From Prochilodus magdalenae (lineage: Eukaryota > Chordata > Actinopteri > Characiformes > Prochilodontidae), in assembly GCA_024036415.1 (NCBI GenBank), contig JAMWET010003063.1, forward strand, positions 62,001-126,000: 64,000 nucleotides of DNA. Direction: 5' to 3'. Below, in pieces: positions 1-10,080 of the stretch. The notes beneath the pieces were generated by a model. That model did no database searches, was not told the origin of the DNA, and worked only from the letters and a program-made list of their open reading frames with translations. Position numbers and translations under genes: made by a program. Each line of letters begins with the position of its first letter. The first letter of the stretch is position 1.

Positions 1-69
1 TCTACTCTATATGGAACATTTGTTTGACCCCACATTGTCCTGACAAGGTATATAAACAATCCTGTCAAT

Positions 70-72
<3 letters not shown>

Positions 73-108
<36 letters not shown>

Positions 109-149
109 TGTGTGTGTGTGTGTGTGCGTGTGTGTGTGTGTGGGGGGGG
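73..149. repeat. (TG)n microsatellite followed by G8, at the nfix exon 6 donor
   Basis: TG dinucleotides run from 73 to about 142 with single variants (tatg, tgcg), then eight G. On the nfix sense strand this is C8 then (CA)n, starting 13 bases after the exon 6 donor. Confidence 0.97.
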
Positions 150-162
150 TGTTTCTGTGTAC

Positions 163-290
163 CTGTGTCCACATCGTTGGGCCAGCCGCTGGACTGTGAA
201 CTGGTGCCAGCAGGAGAGCGCGTGGAATAAAATACGTCGTCCACTGGGCTGTCCATTTCACTGTCATCTATAGACTTACGCTTAGTGGAG
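163..290 (-). CDS. nfix: nfix exon 6 (128 nt)
   Basis: Acceptor cgctctctag precedes CTCCACTAAG, and GACACAG is followed by donor gtacac, the same weak donor as exon 5. The 42 full codons run from [12 protein letters not shown] through SPVDDVFY to [13 protein letters not shown] plus a split Gly. The YPGTGRSPAAG stretch I recall from mammalian NFIX is shorter here (YSTRSPAGT). A C8 run and a long CA tract on the sense strand start about 13 bases into the following intron. Confidence 0.95.
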
Positions 291-2078
291 CTAGAGAGCG
301 GGATAGTGACATATAGGGAAAGGGAGAGAGAGAGGGAGAGAACATAAAAGAGATAACGAGTTTTATAAATAGATACTGTTGTAAAAGACACTTTACAGAT
401 AACAGAGGCACACAAGCACATAAACACACAGATGCAGATAAGCATGTACACACCCTTAAAGTTTAGGATCAGTGATTTTAATAATATGTGAAGAAAAATG
501 GCTGCAATCAGATGAAATTTAGTATTTTAACTTGATCATTATATGCAGCTTCATAGTCTAAATCACTAGCAGAATGGTGGGAAGCTGTAAACAACAATGA
601 AGATCATAGATGCTTCTAAAATGACTGAAGAGAATTAAGTGCTAATTAATAGAATGAATCTTATTTCAAAAGTGGAAATTAAAAATGAATACTAAAGCAC
701 TGAATAAACAACATCTAAATTTAAGATTCATCTGAAAGTTAGATAAACATTAAAGGAGCAATATGTAAGTTGATGTAACCTTTCAAATTCATACTCCAAA
801 TAATAGGGGGCAACATATCAGCAGAAAACAGTCCCCGCTCCTCTCTCTCCAGTTCTTACCAGTCTAGGAAAAACGGCAGGTCAGCATCAAACCTCATCCC
901 TTTACTCTCCAAGAGCAACTCCAGTGTTGGAAAGTGCCATCGCTCCTAACTCTTGTTTTGTTTCTATTCAGATCATGTGGTTGTCCATAGAAAAACAAGA
1001 ATCTCCAAAAAGGGAACTTTACAGGAGAAGACAAAAACCTAATTTACTTTAAATGTAAGTCTATGGAACCAGACTGTTTTTCAAGCAATTGGGTCATTTC
1101 TGTTGGTCCTTTCATCATGAAATCCCCACCTGGTGTAAACAGCAGTCGCTGTGTTCAAGGGATTCATACAAGTAAAAATCAACAAAATGGACATACATAT
1201 TTTTCTATGGAGAACAGCGATTTCTTTAGTTTGCTGCTGAACATAGTTTGATGCATATCCATGAGTTTTAGCCACTGTGCTGTTTACTCTACCTGACCTT
1301 AAATGATCTAACCAGGAGCAGCACCTTCAACATGATTGACAAGAGGTTTGAATACGCCACCAGGCCAGCAGCTCTGCTTCTATATCCTCTCATGTTGGCC
1401 TGAATGGACTCAACGTTACAGTGACTAGTGCTAGTTTGCTGGCATGCTAGCTACAGTTGATCTTTGTAACACAACACAGAGACACATTTGACATATAGTC
1501 AAAACTCTTATTTCTTCACATTCTGTAAAGAACTAGTTCATTTTGGAACGAATTTTCAAACTAAAAATCTTACATATTGCTCCTCTAAAGTAACTGCACA
1601 TAAAATAACTAGAAAATTAAAGTGATTCCAAACTTTTGGCAGTGCATACACACACATAGAGATATACACACATAAAGAGCCAGAACAAAAGATAAGCACA
1701 CAATTAGCTACCTCCGAGGAAGACTCGCGTACAGCTCCACCTCGGCCCTGGAGCACGAACCAGAGACAGAAAGAGAGTGGGATGACAGAGGACAGTGGAG
1801 AATGACAGAGAGAGAAAGGGGAAGAAACAAATAAAAGAGTGACAGAGAAATGAAGGGCAGATTCAGCAAGAAATGAACATTCATAATGTGGAAAAAGTGT
1901 GTGTGTGTGTGCGGGTGTGTGTGTGTAAGTGTGTGCAGGTGTGTGTGTCTGAGTGTGTGTGTGTATATGTGTGTGTGTGTGTATGTCTGTGTGTGTGTCT
2001 GTGTGTGTGTGTATGTGTGTGTGTGTATGTGTGTGTGTGTGTGTGTGTGTGTAAGTGTGTGCAGGTGTGTGTGTCTGA

Positions 2079-2116
<38 letters not shown>

Positions 2117-2241
2117 ATGTCTGTGTGTGTGTCTGAGTGTGTGTGTGTGTGTGTGTGTGTGTATGTCTGTGTGTGTGTGTATGTGTGTATGTATGTGTGT
2201 GTGCGGGTGTGTGTGTGTAAGTGTGTGCAGGTGTGTGTGTC

Positions 2242-2282
<41 letters not shown>

Positions 2283-2296
2283 CTGTGTGTGTGTCT

Positions 2297-2334
<38 letters not shown>

Positions 2335-2689
2335 GTGTTAGTGTTAGTTCAGGTTTATGCATCAAGAACAGCCATAGATCTTTTAAAAAACAGCCTGTGT
2401 TATGTATTAACCAGAGTATCATAACACGAGCTGCATTAGGAGGAAGGATCTTCTCTCACCAGGAGCTAGACAGTTTACAGAGTGAAATCACACTGGGCTG
2501 ACGAGGTGGGACATTAAGAACAGAATTTCCAATTAAAACGGAAAGCATTTGGATTCATACGCGAAGTGCTTTGGGACCAGCAGGGATGAATGATGAATTT
2601 ATTCCTGCATGTTTTTAATTAGATGAATGTTTTTCTCTGTATGTGATATTCTCCTTTTTGTAGATTTGTATAAATGTAGATTATACATT

Positions 2690-2749
<60 letters not shown>

Positions 2750-5700
2750 CTAGAAAATTGTTTGTATAGTTTATTGATCATGAGACAGTCATGATAGATT
2801 GAGCATTATAGGCCATACGTGTTTGTGCAGGTGTTTTTGCCACAGGTGCAGGGTTTTTTAAAGTTTGTACTTTTGTGAGCCAACGCACCATTACGCATGC
2901 AAAAAGCATCTTTTCTATAATAATAATATTAATAATAATAATAATAATAATAATACATAACACAAGTTTTGAATATTCTTGGCCTATTTAAAAAAGTAAA
3001 TAATAAAAATAATAATATAAAATATTTTCTTCAAAATGAGTTGGTTTGAGGAAGGTGTGTGTGTGTGGGGGTGGGTGGGGGTGTGGGGGGGTGGATGTGT
3101 ACCTGGTAGACGGTGGTGATGTCAACGAGCGCCGGCCAAGCGCTACTTGGTTGATGTTGTAGTAACCCGGACTCTCCAGGTCAGCCAATGAAAAATTTGG
3201 ACCTGACGCTGTGGCAACCGGGGCTGAGAGAGGGAGTAAAAGGAGTAAATGAAATGAAGAAAATGAAGGAGTAAGAAATGAAATACAGCTAGATGTAACC
3301 AAATACATCAAATTAGCACTATTAGGCTATGTGCACATTACTTGGGCAAAGCGGCACAAATTTAAAATTTTGCGTTAATGTGACACGGATCTGACGAGTT
3401 CAGAGCTATGTGGACACACAAATCTGATCTTTTCAAAACCAACCCAAGCCACATTCATATGTGGTCCCAGATCCGATACATATGTCGTGACCATGTGACC
3501 ATACAGAGAAAGTATAGATCGGAATTCATGTGCTTTTTCTCTCCAGACATGCGCCATCATTCAGGGTTAATGTGGCAGCAGCGTCAAACCTGAAGTTAGA
3601 GCCAGTAAACTTTGAAAAGCAACACATCCAACACATCCCTTTTTCACGATCATCTGGCTCTAATAATAAGCTGCTGAGAGCTGTTCAGAGCCAATTACTG
3701 CTCTGCTGGTCAACTTGATGTTCATGACGCACATGGTTCATTCACATGACCTTACTGATTAGGATGTGTGCATGCAGGTTGTTTCAGAATGCAAAGTTTG
3801 TTGAAAGTAAAGACAAATTGGAGTCACTTACATCCACAAGTGTGAACCATCACGTAAGATGGATCAAATTTCAGCAATAAGGCTACTAATATGAATGTAG
3901 CCTTAGATCCTTATTGATAGCAGAACAAACTGTCATCACTTCAGATGGAGCACTTCAGAAGGCCTTCATCATGCTAATTTAATTGTTGGACACGACGGTG
4001 TTAACACCTTTATAACCATTTAGGTTGCATGTGAATCAGTATTCTCTATTCTCATGTAAGCTTGCACTCTAACAGCTGGATATATACGTGTGTAAGTGTG
4101 GTTACTCACTCTGTGACACTCGTACTAGCTCGGCCGCGTTCCAAACCCCTGACGTTACGAAGCAATCCTGGAAGCTCAAATGTCCTGCAAAAGGGAAAAG
4201 TTGTTACCTGCTATATCAATAAACTTCTGCTCACTGCACTAATGCACAGTAAGTCTGCCAACTTGTAGTTTGTAGTAGTGCAATTTTAGCCCTGCACCAT
4301 ACTGCGGTTTATTATTACAGTTACAGCTGAATGACATCACAGACTCTTTTTCCACCTGGTCGTTTCATGTGTCCATATGATATACAGTTAGACACGGTTT
4401 AAATGCACCCAAGATGCATCTAAAATGGGTTTAAATCCGATCGCGATAACCACTTCAGGAGGGGACCCGAGATGCATTTCAGCCGGATGTTACATGAGTG
4501 TAAAAGAATCTGTCTCCTCAGCCTCATCTGACAAACAAAACCCCTACCGGTACTGCAGTGGCGGCTCTCTCTCAGCAGCCTGAGCAGGATAAAATGAAAC
4601 ACCAGTCTGGCTGATCTACATTGCATCTCACCGTTACACACAGTCTAGCTTAAGTATATTATGCAGTAATGACGTCACAGACTGTTCAGGTTTCCATCTT
4701 ATTGATGTCAAGACTCTTCTGGCTTTAAACCAACTTCTTCCTAAGTTTTTTTTCTAAATTCAGTAGGTGAATGAGGCCCATTGACCTCAAAGACTCTACT
4801 CGCATAGGATTCAGTAACATCAACTGGCCTAAAACCCAATGACACGATTTACTCTGTGGGTTTCACAGACGGTTCTAGCGTAGAACATAATGACCAGGTT
4901 TTGCTGTCACTATCAGAACCCAATGGCATCATGGACTCTACCATCTCAGAACCCAATGGCATCATGGACTCTTCCGTCTCAGAACCCAATGGCATCATAG
5001 ACTCTTCCGTCTCAGAACTCAATGACATCATAGACTCTTCCGTCTCAGAACTCAATGGCATCAGACTCTTCAATCTCAGAACTCAATGGCATCAGACTCT
5101 TTAATCTCAGAACTCAATGGCATCATAGACTCTTCTGTCTCAGAACCCGATGGCATCATAGACTCTTCTGTCTCAGAACTCAATGGCATCATAGACTCTT
5201 CTGTCTCAGAACTCAATGGCATCATAGACTCTTCAGTCTCAGAACTCAATGGCATCATAGACTCTTCAGTCTCAGAACTCAATGGCATCATAGACTCTTT
5301 CATCTCAGGACCCAATGGCATCGTAGACTCATCCGTCTCAGAACTCAATGGCATCATAGACTCTTCCGTCTCAGAACTCAATGGCATCAGACTCTTTCAT
5401 CTCAGAACTCAATGGCATCAGACTCTTTCATCTCAGAACTCGATGGCATCGTAGACTTTTTCATCTCAGAACCCAATGGCATCATAGACTCGTCAGTCTC
5501 AGAACTCATTGGCATCAGACTCTTTAATCTCAGAACTCAATGGCATCATAGACTTTTTCATCTCAGAACCCAATGGCATCATAGACTCGTCAGTCTCAGA
5601 ACTCAGTGGCGTCATAGACCCTTCATCACAGATTGCTTTGTTTGAGCACTAAGTGATGTCACAGATTCTTCTGGTTTAGAACTGTAGCATAGACTTTTCT

Positions 5701-6287
5701 GGCTTCAAGCTCAGTGATGTCATAGACTGATTTGACTTTGAACTTAATTACCCCATAGAACTCACTTAGAACTCAGAACCTTGTTATGCTTAGAACTCTG
5801 TGACATCACAGACTCTTCTCTCTTTGAACTTGACGACATCACAGACTCATCTGGTTTTAAACTCAAACTCTTCTGGCTTTGAACTCAATGACATCACAGA
5901 TTACTTTAGCTGAGCAGTAAGTGATGGCACAGATTCTTCTGGGTTACAACTCAGCAGTGTCACAGGCCACATCTTTATGTTATTCTTCACCATTCACGAT
6001 TTGTTAAAGAAACAGAAAAGGAATGATCTGATGTTAACATTGATATTATCCTACAGTGCTTAATGACAGAATGAGATGTGGGAAGGGCTTTCTTTTCAGA
6101 AGGAATAGACCTGTGACTTGGGGACGTATTGTGGAGAATGCTGACGCTCGTTTATGCCTGGAGGACAATGTGTTTATCATTACAATTATAGTGGCTGTGA
6201 CTTGGCTCCAAGGTCTGATCTTACCGTTTGGTGGGGGTTTGATGTCAGAGTCCGCCTGCTGGCTGGAACTGTCTGATTGTCCTGATT
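163..6287 (-). CDS. nfix: nfix, nuclear factor I X-type transcription factor, partial (exons 3-6 of the usual NFI numbering)
   Basis: NFI proteins are nuclear CTF/NF-I factors that bind TTGGC(N5)GCCAA as dimers. The N-terminal half (exon 2) binds DNA and the rest is a proline/serine-rich activation region. Here four minus-strand exons join in frame: 6225-6287, 4110-4184, 3103-3223 and 163-290. Their products contain [60 protein letters not shown] and [28 protein letters not shown]. These match my recollection of vertebrate NFIX better than NFIA or NFIB. All acceptors are AG and all donors GT, and the phases agree throughout. The 5' exons, including the DNA-binding exon, lie right of the window; the 3' exons lie left of base 1. 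Teleosts often keep two nfix copies, and I cannot tell which this is. The family call is very secure and the paralog call good. Confidence 0.95.
311..342. repeat. GA-rich tract upstream of nfix exon 6 acceptor
   Basis: A run of gagag with ggg interruptions; on the sense strand it is a CT tract 20-50 bases before the exon 6 acceptor and probably acts as part of its pyrimidine tract. Confidence 0.8.
753..1587. mobile_element. MITE with 17-19 bp terminal inverted repeats, carrying a nested second MITE
   Basis: The left end AGGAGCAATATGTAAG (755-770) is repeated exactly inverted at the right end (1570-1585). Both ends are bordered by TA, suggesting TA target duplication. Around 979-1228 sits a diverged copy of the element seen at 13640-13905 (tagaaaaacaagaatctcc inverted against tttttctatggagaacagc). 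No transposase is visible. It lies in nfix intron 5. Confidence 0.75.
1898..2334. repeat. Compound (GT)n array with higher-order structure
   Basis: About 440 bases of TG dinucleotides broken by gtaagtg, gcagg, tctgag and tatatg. The block gtaagtgtgtgcaggtgtg occurs three times (near 1926, 2052 and 2218), so the array grew partly by duplication of 100-170 bp blocks. It lies in nfix intron 5. Confidence 0.95.
2691..2749. repeat. (AGAT)n tetranucleotide microsatellite
   Basis: About 14 near-perfect agat units in nfix intron 5. Confidence 0.98.
2916..2956. repeat. (ATA)n trinucleotide microsatellite
   Basis: aat/ata trinucleotides with one att variant, in nfix intron 5 about 150 bases downstream (sense) of exon 5. 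Confidence 0.9.
3055..3096. repeat. G/GT-rich tract abutting the nfix exon 5 donor
   Basis: ggtgtgtgtgtgtggggg followed by ggtggg runs. On the nfix sense strand it is a C-rich, CA-containing tract at intron positions about +10 to +48. Confidence 0.9.
3103..3223 (-). CDS. nfix: nfix exon 5 (121 nt)
   Basis: Acceptor ccctctctcag precedes CCCCGGTTGCC. The donor is ACCAG|gtacac, which is weak beyond the GT. The 39 full codons begin [20 protein letters not shown] and end LTSPPST. The exon enters in phase 1 and leaves in phase 2, so skipping it alone would shift the frame. A G/GT-rich block (CA/C-rich on the sense strand) lies at intron positions about +10 to +48. Confidence 0.96.
3321..3906. mobile_element. 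hAT-like MITE in nfix intron 4
   Basis: The left end taggctatgtgcacatta and the right end taatatgaatgtagcctta are imperfect inverted repeats. The interior has no coding potential, and the short open frames inside it do not look like genes. The superfamily is inferred from the end sequence only; target duplications were not resolved. Confidence 0.6.
4110..4184 (-). CDS. nfix: nfix exon 4 (75 nt)
   Basis: This exon is too short to show as an open reading frame and was found by reading the minus strand. Acceptor cttttgcag precedes GACATTTGAG, and CACAGA is followed by donor gtgagt. It encodes Gly (split), [24 protein letters not shown] and a split Thr. The NFIX version I recall has VT where this has AA. 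Both ends are phase 1, so the exon is a symmetrical cassette. Confidence 0.95.
4912..5628. repeat. 33-bp minisatellite in nfix intron 3
   Basis: About 20 copies of a unit reading ctcagaactcaatggcatca then tagactcttctgt (33 bases), with 31-base variants that lack part of catagac. Because 33 is divisible by three, frames stay open on both strands, giving spurious repeat ORFs such as 5055-5645. It fills about a third of the 2-kb intron between exons 3 and 4. Degenerate relatives (atgacatcacagactcttct-like) continue on both sides, roughly 4660-4911 and 5629-5970. Confidence 0.97.
6225..6287 (-). CDS. nfix: nfix exon 3 (63 nt)
   Basis: Acceptor ctctcag precedes AATCAGG and the donor reads ACG|gtaag. 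The exon enters with one base borrowed from exon 2 and leaves with one base lent to exon 4. It encodes [20 protein letters not shown] followed by N and a split Gly, the serine/glutamine-rich link just after the DNA-binding domain. Its polypyrimidine tract is the CT strand of a GA microsatellite (6299-6360). The length is a multiple of three, so skipping keeps the frame. Confidence 0.95.
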
Positions 6288-6298
6288 CTGAGAGTGAA

Positions 6299-6314
6299 AG
6301 AGAGAGCAAGCGAG

Positions 6315-6360
<46 letters not shown>
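6299..6360. repeat. (GA)n microsatellite at the nfix exon 3 acceptor
   Basis: ga repeats with few interruptions begin about 10 bases from the acceptor AG. On the sense strand they are the polypyrimidine tract of exon 3. Confidence 0.95.
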
Positions 6361-6367
<7 letters not shown>

Positions 6368-6460
6368 AATGTAAATACAAGAATTCACTCAAAGATTTCA
6401 TTTGGAACATGATATGTGTTTTTGAAGATGATGCTAGTGTACAGAGAACAGAGACAGAGA

Positions 6461-6462
<2 letters not shown>

Positions 6463-6501
<39 letters not shown>

Positions 6502-6510
6502 TGTGTAGGT
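6463..6510. repeat. (TG)n microsatellite
   Basis: About 22 tg units with one tttg variant, in the large nfix intron. Confidence 0.95.
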
Positions 6511-6689
6511 GTGTCAGTTGCTCATAGGTGATAAAAGAACAGAGCAACGCATGCCAGCATGATTCGATACAGTGTGGTGGAGATTAGGATAGAGAAGAAA
6601 CGCACACGCATTGAAAAACAAAGACACACCAGTCTTCCAGAGTCTAAATACTACAAGCACAAGAAAGCGAGTGACAGTGAACAGGAGTC

Positions 6690-6691
<2 letters not shown>

Positions 6692-6774
<83 letters not shown>

Positions 6775-6775
6775 C
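6692..6775. repeat. (TC)n microsatellite, about 80 bases
   Basis: Nearly perfect ct repeats ending tttctctcc. Confidence 0.97.
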
Positions 6776-7544
6776 AGAAACCTGGCAGCCATGTTAGTGT
6801 TTGGCAGCCATCTTAGCACTGGCGGTGCAGATGCATTCCTACTAGCTGACGGCGCACACACATACACACACTCCCGCAAAATATAAACAGTCCGCGCTTG
6901 ATGAGCAAACTCAAAAAACGTACCACCTAACACATGTCCCCCCCTACAACGCCACAGTAGAGTCCAAATTCACTTCCATTCACCTCCGTAGAATCCATCT
7001 GCTGCTGCGTTCGTTGGGGCAGAAGCAGAGCTGAAGCCATCATGGACAATTGCGTACCTTTGTCCACTTGTAGAAGTGGCAGCATTGGGGTATAAATCTC
7101 TCACTTTGGGACAGAGACCGAATTGTGTGACTCTGTGAGTGTGTGTGTTAGGGAAGCACAATGTAAACCATTTGTTAAGTGTTATTGTAATATTGGCCTT
7201 TACAGTTGTAACATCACAGAGGGCTACAATACACAAATGAAACCAATCTCCATGTTTTAATGCTGTTGTACTCAATCAAGAAACATTTAATCCCACTAAA
7301 AGTAGAATATTTTAGCTAAACGGGCACACGCCAACTTCTTTATATCATCACTGGTTTATCAGTAATATTCTCAGTGCGCTGTTCATGTGCTGGGCACTGG
7401 TGGGCTTTAAAATCATTATCCATCTGTTTTAGTGTCTGGTGGTAGCATTGACTGAAATGAGATGTTCTGATAGCAGTTTTACAGTAATACCATTTCTCTT
7501 AGCATTCCTTAATGAAGTAACTGCAATTTAACTGAAGGAAATAT

Positions 7545-8300
7545 CAAACTGACAGAAACAGAACGAACGGACGGAGACAGACTGAAACGGCTTACGGAAC
7601 TAACTAAAGCAGAATTTATGGAACTGACTAAAAGAGAATTTGTGGAACTGACTTAGAACTCAAGGAACTGACTGGCATAGAATGTATGGACCTGACTTAA
7701 ATAGGACTTACAGAACTGACTGACACAGAACTTACAGAACTGACTAACACAGAACTTACAGGACTGACTGACACAGAACTTACAGAACTGACTGACACAG
7801 AACTTACAGAACTGACTAGACACAGAACTTACAGAACTGACTGAAACAGAACATGTGGAACTGACCAAAACAGAACATGTGGAACTGATTGAAATAGAAT
7901 TTATAGAACTGACTTAGAACTCAAGGAACTGACTGGCGTAGAATGTATGGACCTGACTGAAACAGAACTTACAGAACTGACTGCCACAGAACTTACAGAA
8001 CTGACTAACACAGAACTTACAGGACTGACTGAAACAGAACTTGAGGAACTGACTGAGACAGAACTTGAGGAACTGACTGAGACAGAACTTGCGGAACTGA
8101 CTGAGACAGAACTTATAGAACTGACTGAGAGAGAACCTATGGAACTGACTGAGTAAGAAATTATAGAACTAACTGTACAGAACTTACGACACTGTCTGAA
8201 ACAGGACTTACAAAACTGACTAAAACAGAACTTACAGAACTGACCAAAATAGAATTTATGGACCTGACTGAAACACAACTTACAAAAAGCAAAGCTTAAC
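7545..8300. repeat. 24-bp minisatellite (TELTELTx-type)
   Basis: Units of 24 bases, typically gacacagaacttacagaact followed by gact, run about 30 times with substitutions such as gaggaa and gcggaa. The period is a multiple of three, so plus-strand frames read TELTELTE and minus frames SVSSVSSV; neither is evidence for a protein. Confidence 0.95.
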
Positions 8301-8315
8301 TAAAGCAGAACGAAT

Positions 8316-8502
8316 GTGGCAGTGGTGACTTAGTGGTTAGAGCCCTGGGTGAGTAATGCTGCCTGCTGGGTCCTTAAGTAAGACACATGACCCTCTCTGT
8401 TCCAAAAGCACTATATCAAGGTTGACCCTGCGCTCTGCTTTCTACAACGGAATATGCCACTGAGCAAAGCGTATAAGTATAATGCTATTAAAGGTACTTA
8501 AC
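8316..8502 (+). mobile_element. tRNA-derived SINE fragment
   Basis: The head gtggtgacttagtggttaga resembles a tRNA A-box region, and the body gaccctgcgctctg followed by attaaaggtact resembles a common fish SINE tail. The middle, including the expected B box, is decayed or deleted. It lies directly against the end of the 24-bp minisatellite. Confidence 0.6.
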
Positions 8503-9481
8503 TCATAGAACCGAGTCCTCTGGCTAAAGCTGTCAGGGACTGAAATAGAACTGAAGTGTTTCAGCCAGCAGGGGGCTCTCTAATACACACGTGCTTCCTT
8601 ACTGACAGCCGTGTCAGATTAACTGCCTGGCACAAACACACGCGCACCATTACCTTCTCTACTTATGTTATTGCTCACCTTTGTTGTGTGCGTTGATTCC
8701 ATATCTACAGTCGTAAAAACAAAAACAGTAATAATCCACACTTACGGCTGAAGGTACACATACTCATCGAGTCTGGCTTAGCATCTGTAGCTCTAGTGTG
8801 ACCTACCTCGGTTTAATGAAGCCTTATGTTTTTGTGTGCATAGTCGTCTTGCTATCCTTCTGAGGGCTACAAGTCCTACATTAGAGTTTTGCTCAAGTGA
8901 AGACAATTTCTGGAACATGTGTGGTTTACCATAAATGACAAAAATGGCCTTTCGGATGTTGAGGTTAAGGTTGGGTGTAGCATTACTTGGCTATAGCTAT
9001 ACTAAAATCAATAGAAATCAATGGAAGTCCTCATTGGTAATGTATGACCACCGTGTGTGAGTGTGTGTGTGTTCACTTGTATGCAAAGGTTTAAACACCC
9101 CCAGTCAAATTACACGTTTGCCGAATTGAAAATACGTTCTACAGGAAACGAACCTTAAAAGCGGCATTCCTCTGCTTCAGTGCACAGTTTCTAAAATACT
9201 GGACACTAAGACATATAAACTGTGTCATAACTTTTATACAGGCCACATTTTATGTTCTTTACCCAACATTCACAATTCAGCAAATAAACAGTAACTGCGC
9301 ATTAAACTGTGCAGAAGTGTGTCTTCTGTTGAGGACGCGTAGCTTCTTTTCACTTCACATATTCAACCAAGGGCGTTTAAACTTCTACATACAGCTGTAC
9401 CTAAGTGGATGCCCACCATCAGCAAGAGTGCATTTGCACGGATCCATATCTGAAACACATAACACATATAAATATCCCCCC

Positions 9482-9512
<31 letters not shown>

Positions 9513-9971
9513 GACTGTATAACTCAGTTCAAACCCCAGCTGGTTTTGGCTTAAGAGGTTTAGTGTTGTGTTGCTAAACATTCTGACCTTTTTTTAATCT
9601 GTAATGCGCTTAAAATGTTCCGAAGCGCTCTAATCCCCATGTACTTCCCCAACACAGCTGTTTCTCACACTCCTTTCATTGGACATTTCATCACCTCTCC
9701 CACCAGAGTTATTTATTAAACACAGGTTCATATGCGAGGGGCTAATTTCTGGACGAATCTGGTTGTTTTGTGATTTTTTGGTTTTATCATTTTACATAGT
9801 TAATTTCTTTCCAGAGGGCATATTGCACAGATCACAGTCAATCAGAGTAGAAGCCATCAGGAGAATCACGGCATGAGGGAAAGTGCTAATCCTTCAGTAG
9901 TCATCAGCAAGTTCCAGATTATGGATAGAAATTAAGGCTGCTTGTGTTTCTTAAGTATCCAGATTATGGAT
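8503..9971. other. Intronic DNA, no gene seen
   Basis: Mostly unique sequence with no acceptable coding frame. A C7 run followed by a short (CT)n lies at 9477-9512. Small open frames (9317-9577, 9679-9876) lack homology I recognise and codon structure. Confidence 0.6.
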
Positions 9972-10080
9972 ACTAGGGCTGCACAATATATCATTGCAGC
10001 ATCGTCACCGCAATGTGCACATGCGCAAAACTCTGCAAATACATGCGCCAAAATATGGCAGTTTTCTTCCAATATCCTGG
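9972..10080. mobile_element. DNA-transposon end fragment
   Basis: tagggctgcacaatatatca with gcatcgtcaccgcaatgtgc and catgcgc motifs is a recurring fish MITE end. The other end was not located. Confidence 0.5.

Noticed and set aside
1556..2422. 288-aa minus-strand frame rich in His-Thr
   Set aside because: Translation of the (GT)n array; no domain outside the repeat.
5055..5645. 196-aa plus-strand open frame
   Set aside because: It is generated entirely by the 33-bp minisatellite, whose period is a multiple of three; the opposite strand and another frame are open too.
6046..6309. 87-aa minus frame as a stand-alone small protein
   Set aside because: Its recognisable part is nfix exon 3; the remainder is intron read-through past a good donor.
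7545..8300. Regularly spaced repeats considered as a CRISPR-like array
   Set aside because: Tandem units without unique spacers, in vertebrate DNA.
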